Assembly (NCBI GenBank): GCA_033065855.1
Contig: JAVXUO010000006.1
Span: forward strand, 19,311-83,310
Length of the DNA: 64,000 bases
Reading direction: 5' to 3'
Source: Escallonia rubra
Lineage: Eukaryota > Streptophyta > Magnoliopsida > Escalloniales > Escalloniaceae
Shown here in pieces: positions 1-11,739 of this stretch. A program made the translations under genes and the position numbers. Position 1 is the stretch's first letter. Every line of letters starts with the position of its first letter. The notes under the pieces are model-generated. The model ran no database searches. It saw nothing but the letters and a program-made list of their open reading frames with translations, and was not told the DNA's origin.

Positions 1-354
1 AATGGTCTTCATGTGGATGCATATATTTACATACTTTTTGGTTGCACGGGCTAACTCGAGACGCACAAGGGTCGCATATTGAAGAGCTCCAACCTTCTAA
101 TGATAATTTTGAGGATCAAGAAGAGGTGAACGTCCAAATTTTAAGAACTAAACTATTGTGGACATGGGAGTAGCAAGTGGCTTAGCGTCGCCCATCTTAG
201 TGCGCCATAAAAAATTGTAGGTTTAAATTTGCTAAGAATGTAGAATGCCTTGAGAACGGGAACAGCTTCAGCACCAAGAGAATAATGTAACGGACCAATG
301 TCATTGACCAAAATTCTTTCCCGAAATACTTGTGTAGGAAGTCAGGTTGAGATC

Positions 355-1806
355 TGTTAGCCCTATGGTTAGATAACCTAGGCTTACATCTTGTTTTGAT
401 GATAACTACACATTGATTATGTTCTAATGTGTGCTTTGAGTGTATTCTTAGTAGGTATATACATGCACACTCATGAAGACACATTTGAAAAGTTGGATAG
501 ATGGATTAAAGCCAAAGAAGCTTAAAGTTATAGTGAACATGCTATAGAAGCTTCATCAAGTCCAATGTCGAAGAGCAACAAAGAATGCATCGGCTAAGTC
601 ACTATCGATTATAATTGATCTTTCCTATTATGTAACTAGTCTTGGTTTGATGCTTGGATTGATGACTATGACCTAAAAAGACCTTAGGACACCTTGTGCA
701 TTGCATGTGAGTTCATAATCATTCACACAAACGTGGTTCTTGAAAATGAGCGAACTTTGGAGCGTACTCAGATTTTCTCAAAAATGTTTTTGGTGCTAAT
801 ATTTTCATATCTTGATAAAAAATTTCATTAGCTTTTCAACGCAAAAAACGGCACCTCAATCCGATTTTTCTAGAGAAAGTTATGCCCAAAATAAGAAAGG
901 GGGCTCCGTGAGGCAGCCAATTGGCAGTAAGGTAATACAGTCGACTGTATTTGAATCCAATCGACTGCATTCCAATGCAGTTGACTGCATTGGTCAAAAT
1001 TCAGTTCCAACAGCTATTTTCGAGGACAAAACTCCAACGACTATTTTAGAGGGAATACAGTCGACTGCATTGGGAATACAGTCGACTGCAATGGCAGTTT
1101 TGGCCACTTTATGCCTATAACGGCTATATTTGATCTCTTCTCTATATAAATGATTTGGGGCTTCACCATACATAATGAAAACCACATTCTAAGCCTCAAT
1201 TCATTAGAGAAACATCAAGGCTCATAGATTAAACTTTTCTCTCTTCATCTTCATGATTTTACATCATTAAAGAGAGCATCTTTGTGAGAAATTCTTTGAT
1301 TGAGAGTGAGCATTCTTCAAGTCATCAATTCTCTCATCTCTCTATTGTACTAGAGCTTCATTTGTACTCATTTCCTTTCAAAAGGGTTTCTTTGTACACA
1401 ATTGATCTTTGTAAAAGGATTGTGATCAAGGCTTGGGTTTGTCAAGTCTTGGAGAGCTTTGTGGATTCAAGGCTTGTGCTTGGTGTGGGGATATCACCAA
1501 GTGTTGTAAGGGTTTTGATCTTGACCCGGAATAAGATTGTTGATAGTAGATTCTAGTGCTCTTGCAATGGACTTTCTTGAAGAGGTGGATGTAGGCTTGA
1601 GGATAGTTCAAGTCGAACCATTTAAATCTCCTTGTCAAGTATCTCTAACTCAATCTCTTTACTTATTGCTCTTTAATTGTTTGAGATTATTTGGTTAGCA
1701 TCTTCATTGAAATATTACTTGGTTTGATTGAGATTTATGATTGTGCTTAGTTTAAATTCCCCATTAATTTTCAAAAACCCTATTCACCCCCTCTAGGGTT
1801 GTTTTA
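355..1806 (+). mobile_element. Sirevirus-type Ty1/copia LTR (degenerate)
   Basis: It starts TGTTAG and soon reads TTGTTTTGATGATAACTACA, typical of the start of Sirevirus LTRs. Near 940-1095 there are palindromic CAGTCGACTG-type motifs, then a TATA box (CTATATAAA, 1142-1150). A leader-like stretch follows, with the LTR 3' signature TTCACCCCCTCTAGGG. The LTR is followed by ATTGGTTTCAAAATCC, a worn version of the initiator-Met primer site TGGTATCAGAGC. Boundaries are approximate. No Sirevirus coding region follows in this orientation. Confidence 0.6.
940..1095 (+). repeat. palindrome cluster CAGTCGACTG / CAATCGACTG in the LTR
   Basis: About five near-copies of a 10-bp palindrome followed by T/CATT, at roughly 938, 959, 979, 1056 and 1079, upstream of the LTR TATA box. 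Clustered palindromes before the promoter are a known feature of Sirevirus LTRs. Confidence 0.7.
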
Positions 1807-1819
1807 TTGGTTTCAAAAT

Positions 1820-2098
1820 CCATTTTTACCAGTCACAATAACATCATCAACATGTTCGAGGATGTAAACCATGCCTTAATTTTTTTTTTAGATGAAAAAC
1901 ACGGAATTGACCATATATAGAGCCAAAGAGACCCAAAGTTACAAGCTCGAACCAAGTCATTAAAACTAGGGTCTCATGTTTGAGGCCGTGGAGTGACTTT
2001 TGCAATTTGCAAGCATGATTCGAATAAGTACCATCAACAAAGTCAGAAGGTTGGGACACGAAAACGTCTTCATTGCGGCAACCATCTTGATGAGGCAA
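1820..2098 (-). pseudogene. Ty1/copia reverse transcriptase remnant
   Basis: The minus strand reads EDVFVSQPSDFVDG, then CKLQKSLHGLKH, matching the copia RT pattern before the active site. A shifted frame near 1830-1860 reads HVDDVIVTG, the VDD active-site block. Frameshifted and short, so inactive. It is opposite in direction to the adjacent LTR, so the two come from different insertions. Confidence 0.7.
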
Positions 2099-2301
2099 TC
2101 AGATTAAGTCGTCGTAATCAAACAAATCAATGTGGTTTGTAGAATTGAAAGGATTCAATGAATTGGATGAATTCAGGAACAATAATGGGGTTAGGGGGCT
2201 CTGATTGCTGGGATCCATGTGAAGACAACGATGACGTGATGACGATAAGACCTACCACCGCCCCCACCGATGTTGGTGCCTCATGGAGAATGATAACAAA
2301 A

Positions 2302-3438
2302 AGAGTTAATTACTCGATTGACCATTGTACTATTAGGCAAGTTCAACTTTGGTCACTGGATATCGATTTGTGTCAAAGTGACCACTAAATTTTGAAATTT
2401 GTTTCAATCAGGTCACTCCGTCATATTAAGCTTGACGTTGTTAGATTACTCAGGGGTATATTAGACTTTTTATGCTACTTCTCAGTTTCCCTCTTCTTTC
2501 TCTCTTTCCCCCTTCTATCTTTTTTCCCTCTCTGCCTCCCTCTGTAACATGCTTAGTTTAAATCTCCCTCCACCCTCAAGTGTCACTTTCTCCAAATCTA
2601 ACCACAAATACCCTTTTAATGCTTCATTCTGGATCCAAATCTTGCTAGCATGTATCAACATAGAACCCACCCTACCCATCTCTTTCCTTCACCAAACCCA
2701 CCTCCCATCTCAATGAATCTGGGCAAACATTAACACTTTCTTGCAAACTCGTTTCCAAGATCTCCAATCTCAAACCCTCATTTGGGCTTTCTTTAAAACC
2801 CACTTTGCAGATCTCCAAAGCAGCATTCGAAGCAAACCCATACGGGGCATCAGAGATTGAAGTTGCAAAGCCAAACAAAACCCTCAAACTTGCTGCTGCT
2901 TTTGGCTTCTGGTACTTACAAAACATTGTATTCAACATCTACCACAAGAAGGTGTTGAACATATTCCCTTTCCCATGGCTACTTGCATCATTTTAGCTCT
3001 TTACTGGGTCTCTTTGGATGCTACTTCATTTGTCTTTCAAGCTCCAACCAGGCCCCCAAGTCTCAAAATTATTTATCATAGCCCTCCTTGGATTTGCTCT
3101 GTTTCACACCATAGGCCACATCTCAGCCAGTGTTTCTTTCTCGAAGGTTGTCGTCCATTTCACCCATGTCATTACATCAGCAGAACCCGTGTTTTCCATG
3201 TGTGTGTGTGTGTGTTTGACAGTGTGTGTGTGGAGAAGAAGAAAGAAGAAAGAAGAAGGTGAACAATGAATGGACAGTTTTACCCCTAAAAGAAAGGGAC
3301 ATAAATTGGCAGAAGCTAACGGAGTGGCCTGATTGAAATGAATTTCAAAGTTTAGTAGTCACTTTGACACAAATTGATGTTTAGTGACCAGAGTTGAATT
3401 TGTCTAATAGTCCAATGGTCAACCGAATAGTTAACTCT
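2302..3438. mobile_element. Pack-MULE-like element with about 120-bp inverted ends
   Basis: The left end (from AGAGTTAATTACTCGATTGA at 2302) and the reverse complement of the right end (to 3438) match over about 120 bp, including CAATTTGTGTCAAAGTGAC-like and TTCAATCAGG blocks. Flanking A-rich 9-mers are similar but not identical. Long terminal inverted repeats plus a captured host gene piece are the definition of a Pack-MULE. No transposase is present, so it is non-autonomous. Confidence 0.7.
2590..3203 (+). pseudogene. captured fragment of a plastid pentose-phosphate/phosphate translocator (XPT-like)
   Basis: The + strand reads [37 protein letters not shown], a stop, LFTGSLWMLLHLSFKLQPGP, then SKLFIIALLG, ALFHTIGHISASVSFSKVVV and HVITSAEPVFSM. 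The order and wording fit the plastid phosphate translocators and most closely XPT, which exchanges xylulose-5-phosphate for phosphate across the inner envelope. The translated order needs a change of frame at about 2990, with a TAG where Gln is usual. Only the transit-peptide side and first membrane helices are present. It ends at a GT microsatellite (3200-3232), so it cannot make a transporter. Confidence 0.75.
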
Positions 3439-3659
3439 AATAAAAAATAAATAAAGGAAAGGAAACGGGCTAGAAGAAGACGATTGCTTTTGCCAAACTT
3501 TTAAAAAACGTCAACCTCGTGACTCATTTAGCAGGTAATTTGTTTGTGAAATTACGGAGATCGAATTTCTTTTCCCTAAAATTATGCGCTCTCGTATTGC
3601 AACACCATCGAAGGCGTTATTTTATTTCTCTTGAACCGGTACTTGTACTTCTCATCGGT

Positions 3660-4035
3660 GCTGGTTACGCACTTACGCACTACCCTCCCTCACCACCTCA
3701 CACCCTCCCTTAAACACTATCAGCTACCTCTCTCTGCCTGACCAAATCCTTCACTTCTTAAATCCCACCTCCTTCGAAACCTTAAAAGAACCATGTCCTA
3801 GCACCCCTCCGCCTTCGACACCCTCATGTCTAGCACACATGGCGTCACCAAGAAGAAAACCCCACCTCAATCATCATAGCCCCAACCCTCTCTAAGTAAA
3901 AGACACAAAACCCTAGACCCCAACACCCCTTATCAAATCCATAAACAAAGTAATACCCAAAATCCCAAGCGAACCAAAATTGATGGCAATCCAACTGTAA
4001 ATGTAGCAAAACAAGAACAAATTGTTCCAAGTACC
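3660..4035 (+). pseudogene. broken partial copy of LIG1 exon 1
   Basis: Read from ATG 3793, the frame tracks LIG1 exon 1 residue by residue: SAFDTLMSS for SAFDALMSN, then a KKK run, PPQ, KTLDPN for KTIDPN, and VAKQEQI for AAKQEQI. A stop replaces codon 3 (TAG at 3799-3801), another TAG follows about 27 codons on, and the frame closes soon after 4035. Upstream similarity reaches back to about 3660 and so includes the presequence region. The copy lies 13.9 kb upstream of the true gene in the same orientation. No other LIG1 exon was recognised between here and 17.5 kb, so it looks like a partial duplication or captured fragment. It stops inside exon 1, so it cannot be said whether it came from DNA or cDNA. 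Confidence 0.85.
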
Positions 4036-5169
4036 AAATAATAGCACATTTTTCCGTTTATAATTTTAGAAACAAGTACAGTTTTTTCTTTCTGAAAACC
4101 ACCAAATTGTTCTACCAGTTAAAACATGTCTGATTATATTGGATCAATTGCAAATACTCTCTTGATCATTGTAAATGAATATATGATATCCAACAGATAA
4201 TTTGTTTTGGAAATATATAAATGGGCCTCTCAAAAGGCTTCGGCGCTTGGGCCACCTGTGGCTTGTGCGATCACATGTCACTCTGCCCAATATATTACAG
4301 TTATTTCTTAACTAGAAGTCTCGAAGATGTAATTTTTGGGCCAAATTTAAACTCCTAGTCCTAGAAGAAGTTGATTTGTACACACGGCCTTTCAAGTCAC
4401 CGACTTTATGGAAACAAACCAAAAAGTGCATCTTGATGAACAATTTTAAAATACTAAAAAGTTTGAAATTTCTTAAAATTTTAAAATGAGGTAAAATGAA
4501 AGAAGAAAAAAGCGACAATGAGTCATATAGATAAATTATCTCCCTCTCGCACAAACTCGAGGGTCGGAGAAATGCATTTTCATTAGAAGAGGAAGCCTCC
4601 ACCACACACACTGCAATGAGAAGAAAAATGATGACTCGGCCTGGTAGCCACCTTGGGCATTGTATGATTGAGAATTGATATGAGCGAGAAAAAGTCGCAT
4701 GGACTATTGCTATTGGCTTTAATTGATCAGTCTGAAGGGAAATCATTTGGACTATTATACCACTATTTAGAAGGCCCATTCTTCCATGTGCTTGGACTAA
4801 AGATTAGTAAATATTAAAAAAAAAATTAGAAAAGTGAATAAATCTGAAGGATTTTGGGGCGTCTTAATTAGGGCTTAAGACTGGTAAAGATTCAATTTTT
4901 GCTGAGAAGGAAAAATTTTGGTGGAGTCTGGTATATGGCTTAGATATAACACCAGTAAAGATTTAATTTTTGTAGAGAAAGAAAAAGAAATCTAGAGGAT
5001 TTTAGGGGAGACGAGAGGAAGAATTGGATTGAGATATTAAAAAAAATTATGCTTTGGGGGAGAAATAAGTTTCTTCTTCAGTTTGGAATTGTTTTGTGTT
5101 GTGCACATGCAATCTATCATCGAAAAACTCAACGAAAATAAGCCCTTTAAACTTAAAGTGAGTCTCCTG
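4036..5169. other. non-coding gap
   Basis: AT-rich. A roughly 60-bp sequence around GGTAAAGATT is duplicated imperfectly at about 4870 and 4935. The 155-codon minus-strand frame near 4312-4779 has no recognisable domain and was not called. Confidence 0.4.
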
Positions 5170-6328
5170 CATTGGCGGATCCACATGGTCACCAGGAGTG
5201 GCTAATGTACCCCCCTGAACTTCAAAAAAGATTTTTTTTTCTATTCACATGGCAGTGGCTTTCTGTTAGGCAAGCAACGTGACTACCAACTCCTTTCTTG
5301 AGCTTTCTTGCCACATATGCAAGGTATTTTTGTAGCGGTTAAGTTGACTCTAAAAGAAATGCTTGAGTTTAGCTGGAAAGTAAACGAAACTATTTTGCTC
5401 ATGCTACTTATATGAATGCTGGGATTATTTTTTCTTGTTTGATTTTGGACAAGGAAATGAATCATATATTACGGACTGTTGAGATTTAACTTTTAAATCT
5501 CATGAGTAATGATTATTTAATCTTATTGAGAACTTAAATGTTTTCCATATCAGCCATTGTCTTTATCTTCTTTGGCAGAACTTGGAGATGAGTGGCCACT
5601 TCATTCAAAATACAAATGCATGTGACAGTGGTGCTTGCTTGCAACTAACACCTTTGTATTTGAAGCGGTGGTTTTGTTCTTGAGTGAATTTGCCAACATT
5701 TTGGCAGCTTACAACTAGAAGAACGACCGCTAACTACCGTTGTGATATAGAACGGTGCCATGCCTTTCATTTGAATTTCAGTATGGAGAAGCCGAACAGG
5801 AGACCGTTGTTGTGCAACAGTGTGTTATCTGTTGTTCTGCATGTGGCTTCTACATATATATTCTCATGTTGTGACTACATATATATAGACACACACACAC
5901 ACACACATATACACTCTTCCAGCAAACTACACAAAAAAATGTAATGATTGTGCTTACATCCTAAACTCATGACTGTTAAGACACCAAAAACATTTGCCCC
6001 TTCTTAAGCCTATCTCAGCACAAAATGAGATAATTTTCATACATCAAATCTCAAACAGAGTACTAGAAAGCTAAAGTCAACCAACCTTTTCTTTAAATTG
6101 GGATATCTTACTGTATAATAATTTAGTACTTTCGTTTGTAAATACTTAAATGTCTATTTTGTATTCGATTTTTTTGTGTTGTAAAGAGTCTTTAGTGGCT
6201 CTCATGAAACTTAATAAAACTTTTGGATGCTTTATAGTATTTTTTTGTGTATTATTTTACTTTAAAAAATTTAGTGACTTCGATATATTTTTTGCACCCC
6301 GTGGAGTAAAATCCTAGTTCCGCCAATG
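5170..6328. mobile_element. hAT-like non-autonomous element
   Basis: Ends CATTGGCGGA and TCCGCCAATG form a perfect 10-bp inverted repeat. They are flanked on both sides by the exact 8-bp duplication GTCTCCTG (5162-5169 and 6329-6336). An 8-bp target duplication is typical of hAT. The inside is AT-rich with a CA microsatellite near 5890 and no transposase. Confidence 0.75.
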
Positions 6329-6336
6329 GTCTCCTG

Positions 6337-7549
6337 AGATGTTTTATAGGAAAAAAAAATTACATTCTCTATTTGGTATACTTACAAGTACTTGGAGGGA
6401 CATCTATAGCTTTGGTTGGAAGGACTTATATGCCAATCAGTCGAGTAGAGATTATGTCACTCGCTGTCCAAACCCACGTTGTCGGCAAGTTTCTGTCTTG
6501 TTGAAGTTCTACTGGCTACTTCACCCCCAAAATTTCTACTTATGGTTCTCCTTCTCATCTTCTGCAGGATGCTGGTAGGTCGTGCTCTTGGTGATTTTGC
6601 TGGGAAACAAGGATTGACATCCTTTTCTACTGTGTGCTTGGTTATGTACAAGCTTTTAAGAACTTGGGCTAAACGTCATGTCAGAACAACATTTTTATTT
6701 TGTTTTTAGTTTGGCAAGGATCTTTCAAGTGTTGAGATTCTGCAAAGATTCAAAACAAATGATACAGGAAAGGGGAAATAAAAAATAACACCCCTCATGT
6801 ACTCTGGTGTTTATTCTTAGCAGTTGGGATTCTCAACTGCTAGGATATGTCTTAGGTAGTCATATGCTCTTAAATGTGTTGTAGCCTATATATGAATTGA
6901 TACTGGTTGGCTGGAGAATCTAATGAAAACTAATTGGATTACTTTCTACTTATCCGAAGAAAAAGTAGTTAGGCTTCTATTGGATCCCCTTGGTCGTTGT
7001 GAATGTTTTTATTTTTTGTTGACTAGGCAGTAGATGGCTTGCTTCTTAAGTTATTCGGTTGATGCACAGATCACTTAGGCTCAAGTGGGAGCTACTTATC
7101 TGAGACTGTGTCAAAGAACATGCTGTTATCACACATCTAGGCCTTTTTGCTAGGTTGTGCATCTATGACACAGGTTTAGAAATCAAGAGTTTTAATCAAC
7201 TATTTTGAGTAAATCAAGGTATATACGGGAAATATTCTCTTGTTATCTCTTGTTCTTATCTATTAAAAGAAAAGAAAATTTCAACATAGTGGAAGGTTAA
7301 AACTTTGTCAAGAGATCATGCAAAACTGGCTTATTAATCACATCTTAATTACTACATGATTATAGCTTTGTTGACGAATAACCTATCAACTTTGGAAAGC
7401 TGATGTACTTTTTATTGTAAAAAATAGAACCATGGCAGGAAGATAGCTAATACATTTATTTTGCTTTATCTACAACCAAAGTCATTTTACATCTCTTCTC
7501 TAGCAAACAACTAACCATCTATAAGCGAAGGAAAGTATAAATATCAAGA
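6337..7549. other. non-coding gap
   Basis: Short frames only. A possible exon-like piece follows CTTCTGCAG near 6567 (about 50 codons open) but matches no family I know. Confidence 0.35.
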
Positions 7550-7917
7550 GCTAAAAGTTCCAAAAGAATGATGGCAGCAACATGTTGAAAGTTCTTTTAC
7601 CCCATCAGATGATATATCAACCACTCCCATCAATCATAAAGTGTTTGTATGTTTCTGTGTGTTTAAAGAGTACATATGAGGCATCTATATATAGGCATTA
7701 TTGTTGACCTAACAATAATAATTATTATAAGGATTAAATTAAGAAGTGACATAATACAAGATTGACATTATACAACAAAATTAAGGAGATTCCTTAATTT
7801 ACGTAGAGTAAATGCAGGAGACCCCCCCCCCCCCCCCTTAACGTAAATTATGGATTCCTTGATTTCTGTAGAGTAAATTAATGAGATTCTTTATTTTTGA
7901 TAGTTAACTCTAATATC
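7550..7917 (-). mobile_element. 3' LTR of a Ty1/copia element (minus strand)
   Basis: It follows the RNase H end directly. On the minus strand the coding end is followed by a purine tract (GAGGGGGGAT) and then the LTR, with a TATATATAG promoter-like block near 7690. A run of about 15 C at 7821-7837 lies inside. The outer edge is uncertain. Confidence 0.6.
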
Positions 7918-8400
7918 CCCCCTCAAACTCAAGGTAGTTTACCGGAGACCAGGTTAGTTTGGAAATGAAGCATAAGAAGTTCTTTGCTGAGAAGGACTTT
8001 GTAAATAATATGTAAGTTGGTCGGAGGAAGAGATGGAAATGAGCAAAAGTGTACGACGAGTGAGATGGGTACGGGTGACATAACAGTTAATCTCAACATG
8101 CATTGTCCTCTCAGAGAAACATCACTATGACATGGATAGCGATGGATAGCGCTCTGACAATCACAATAAATAAGGGTAACAAAGTCAAAAGGGATACCCA
8201 TTATCCCCAAGTAGCCATCGCAACCAAACTAACTTATAGAGGTAGTGTTAGCAAGAGCTTGATACTCAGTCTCAGTGCTGTAGCGAGAGATAATGGATTG
8301 TTTCGTGCCTCGCCAATAGCGAGAGAATACCTAAGAATAAAAAAAGAAACATGTAGCGGAGCGACGGTTGAAAAGATCTCGTCCCTAGTTCGCATGTCAT
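7918..8400 (-). pseudogene. Ty1/copia RNase H end (broken)
   Basis: Across frames the minus strand reads YWRGTKQSIISRSSTETEYQ, ALANTT, then WLRWLLGDMGIPFDFVTLIY and CDCQSAIH, then RTMHVEINCYVTR-like and FTKSLSAKNF-like text. These are the copia RNase H signatures in order, with frameshifts. The polyprotein part upstream of RNase H is missing. Confidence 0.8.
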
Positions 8401-10150
8401 AACCCCCAACAATTGAAGCAGAGAACATGAAACAAGAAATTGGCAAAGTGCAAGTTAAAAATGTCAAACGGGCTAGGGGCCCATGGGCCAGCACGATACA
8501 AACCCAAAAAAGCCCGGGTCAACCTAGCCCACATAGTGAACAGTGAAGGGCTGGCTACAAGGGCCTATGGGCTGGGCCCTTTTTCCCAAAAAAAATAGCC
8601 TTGCCTATGTCAAGTCGGGTCGACCTATTATCCAACCCAAGCTCGGCCCGCCAAGATTCAAATATTTGAATTTTCCCCTTCCATCTAATGGCCATATTTT
8701 TTAAAAATTACTTTCTTACCCATCCAACAGCTATATAACGCTAGTTGGCTAGTTTTTAGGATTATTTTGGTTGTAGTGAACCGCATCGGAAAGATTCACT
8801 AAGGGATTTTAGAAGTCGCCATCTTATTTAATAAGTAAAAATAAGAAAAATCTAGAAAATGACTAAATATCCAAAAGGACGACTAATCTATCGAAAACTA
8901 GGAGATAGGTTTGGAGACTAAGTTATGCAGCGGGAAGGTGATATGCACTTGCCACATCCTTTCGGTTTTTACTTCATTTTTATTCACTTTTGGCCTTAAA
9001 ATATGTAAAATACAATAAATACCACCCCTAACTCTTTTTCTAGATTTTTGGCTTAAACTGGACATCAGGGGTCAAATTGCCTACGTATTTGATTGGACTG
9101 ACCGAAATCAAAACCTCTGTAGTTCGGCTCTGGTCCTACAGGAAGTAGCCTACGTTTCGAGACCTAGACCTAAACTTAGAAAATGTAAAAGACTCTTTTG
9201 ATTTTGTGATAGAAATGGGAGACAATCTAAAGCGATTTTCTAAACGAGAAAACTATTAAAATTACCTCTTAAATTAGCTAGTCTGGATGACTCGGCTACG
9301 CTCTCCAAATGATCCATGACGCAAAGAGATCGAAAGACTTTTTAGAGTGAGTATGAACGGCTAAATATCTTGAAAGAGCTAGAGTATCACTTCACAGAGA
9401 AATCTTACGCACGCTTTAAAAAGAACAAGCTTTTGGATCCTTGAAAATAAGGCCAAGGGCCCTAATTATAGAGCTCAGGGTTGCAAAATATGATAAGATT
9501 GGCTATACCAATCTGTAAGACTGGAGATAAGTCAGAATATTGGATAAAATCGCAGATTGACAAAAGTCAATTAACTAGCCGGTTAGTCAAAAACCGGATT
9601 CGGGATATATCACCTCTAACCGTATAAATCATGGATTTTAATCTTTGCATCAGGAATAATTCATAAATTATTTTCCTAAATTATCTAGACAAACTAAATA
9701 AATAAATAAATTATCTAGACATTGGACTGTACTTACATAACTGGATTGGACTGTGCCAGTTACTAACTGGACCATTATGCTGGACTGAACTTTTGGCCTG
9801 GACTTGACAAATGGACTTGGACACTTAAAATTTTGATAGGACTAAAATAAATTAATTAAGTCACATTATTAGGCCTAGACTCAATAATGCACTCTAATTA
9901 ATAATAAAGCCCATTAATTACTTCTTTGATAATAACTACAAAAATAGGGTGTCTATAGAGCCCCTCAGTGAGGGAGCTCGTGTGCGAGCGAACATCACCA
10001 AAAAACATCATATTTTTATAGGAAAACATGGAAAAGACCACAAGACTCTAAACAGACTTGAAGACCGTGACACGGATATGAGGTCGAACCTTTACAGGGC
10101 TTCATACATATCCTCGAAAAAGAAATCAGACCAACGTAGTTTGGAACAAA
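8401..10150. other. transposon-derived non-coding DNA, family unclear
   Basis: 8465-8650 is rich in GGGCC and GGCCC motifs. From 8960 on it resembles worn LTR-retrotransposon DNA, and a CCGGTTAGTC motif occurs at about 9578. No intact coding sequence. Confidence 0.35.
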
Positions 10151-10740
10151 ATACAGATATTGTTCAAAGCCGGAGCCAACAGTAACAACGATTGGTCGTC
10201 AAATAATAGGTGCATCTATAAAAGCTAGAGCCAACAGTAACAACGGTTGGTTGTCCAAGGATACAGAATCTGGAGTTGGAACTAGAGCTTGAAAGCTCAC
10301 TGCCTAAAAGCTAGAGCCAATAATTACAATTGGTCGTTTAGCCATAAGGACGTACGACTAAGAGTCGGAACCAATAATAACAATGATTTGTCGTTTAGCC
10401 ATAAGGACATACCCCTAGAAGCTGGATCCAACAATAACATCGTTTAGGGATACTGAAGTTTGGATCTGGAACTGCAACTGGAACTGGAGCGTGAACTACC
10501 CGTTGCCGGAGACCTCAAGACTAGTTAAAAGGGTTGACGGACATGATGAAGATGACTTTGGTCGCTGCTGAAGCCCCCAAGACCGGTTAAAAGGGTCGAC
10601 GGTCAAAGTTGGATATCTAAAAGCTGGAGATAACAATGCGTTAGAAGCTGTTGGTCACTTAGATATAGAAGAAGTTTGGATATATCACTCAAAGCCAAAG
10701 CCAATAATGCCACATAGACAGTTGGTCGTTGAGTGCCGAA
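10150..10740 (+). repeat. diverged tandem repeat, about 50-85 bp units
   Basis: At least six diverged units share AGCTRGAGCCAAYARTAACA followed by TTGGTYGT, with spacers of different length. The units were recognised by eye. Confidence 0.6.
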
Positions 10741-11739
10741 CATAAAAATATAATTGATATGAAGAAAATGTTGCTTCAGAAGCAACATGTGCGAGATCTT
10801 GTACTCGCCTTACACCGTGCAAAATCACTTAACCGAGCAACAGATCCGAAAACTCAGATGGCAAAACAATCAGATGATAGGATAATGAACATGCACAGCA
10901 AGCAGGCAAGCACACGAATATTGGATAAACATGCTAGGCAGAATGAATTAAATGTCAGGCAGAATGCTCGAGCAAGCAAAACACACAAATTTGAGTGATA
11001 ACTACACAAGCACACGAGGCAGACAAGCATTCAAACAAACCGGCTGATTAGTGAGAGGATGGAACAGTTTTGAAAATTTGAATCCAAAACCAGCCGATTA
11101 GTCAACTGCATTGGAATTTTAGAAATTTGAAAAGTCAAAAATCGGCCAATTAGTCAGCCGCATTGACCAACTTAAATGACAAAATCGGTCAGTTAACCTG
11201 TCCAGTTTTGTGCGCAATTTTAGAGTTTTTTTTCTAACACTTCAAACCTAATCCAACTTCAATCTCTCTCAAATTTCTTTCTCCTATGGACTCTAAATCG
11301 TGCGTTCCTACCCCAATTGCACCTCTAACATATCAATTTGATCAATCCTCTTTAGATTTTTCTCTATTCGTTGAAGATGGCTGAATATATTTGTACAAGT
11401 AGAGGGAACGAATGAGGCCCACAAATTGGCAAAATCTTGTTGGCTGACGAATCAGCCGGATGATCACTACTTACTAACTTTGGACTAGGGAATGCATCTA
11501 AGCAAGCACTTTTTCACTGATGAGGTAAATTTTCTACGAATTCCTTATCCGTACACGCACTATTTCACCTTTCTTCACATACACACCATGCTCATGCAAA
11601 GTAGGACCCACATGTGTAGTTTTTCATGCAATTCATGCACGAATCGAACGGTTCCCTAAGTTTTTTCGCTCGTTTCTTGATTTTGCAGCCCCTCCCTACA
11701 AATATGTGTTATAGGGGCTCCCCTAATCTTGTTAGAGAA

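Noticed and set aside
902..1110. CRISPR-like array from the repeated GTCGACTGCATT motif
   Set aside because: Repeats are 10-15 bp palindromes with irregular spacing inside a plant LTR; not a CRISPR array.
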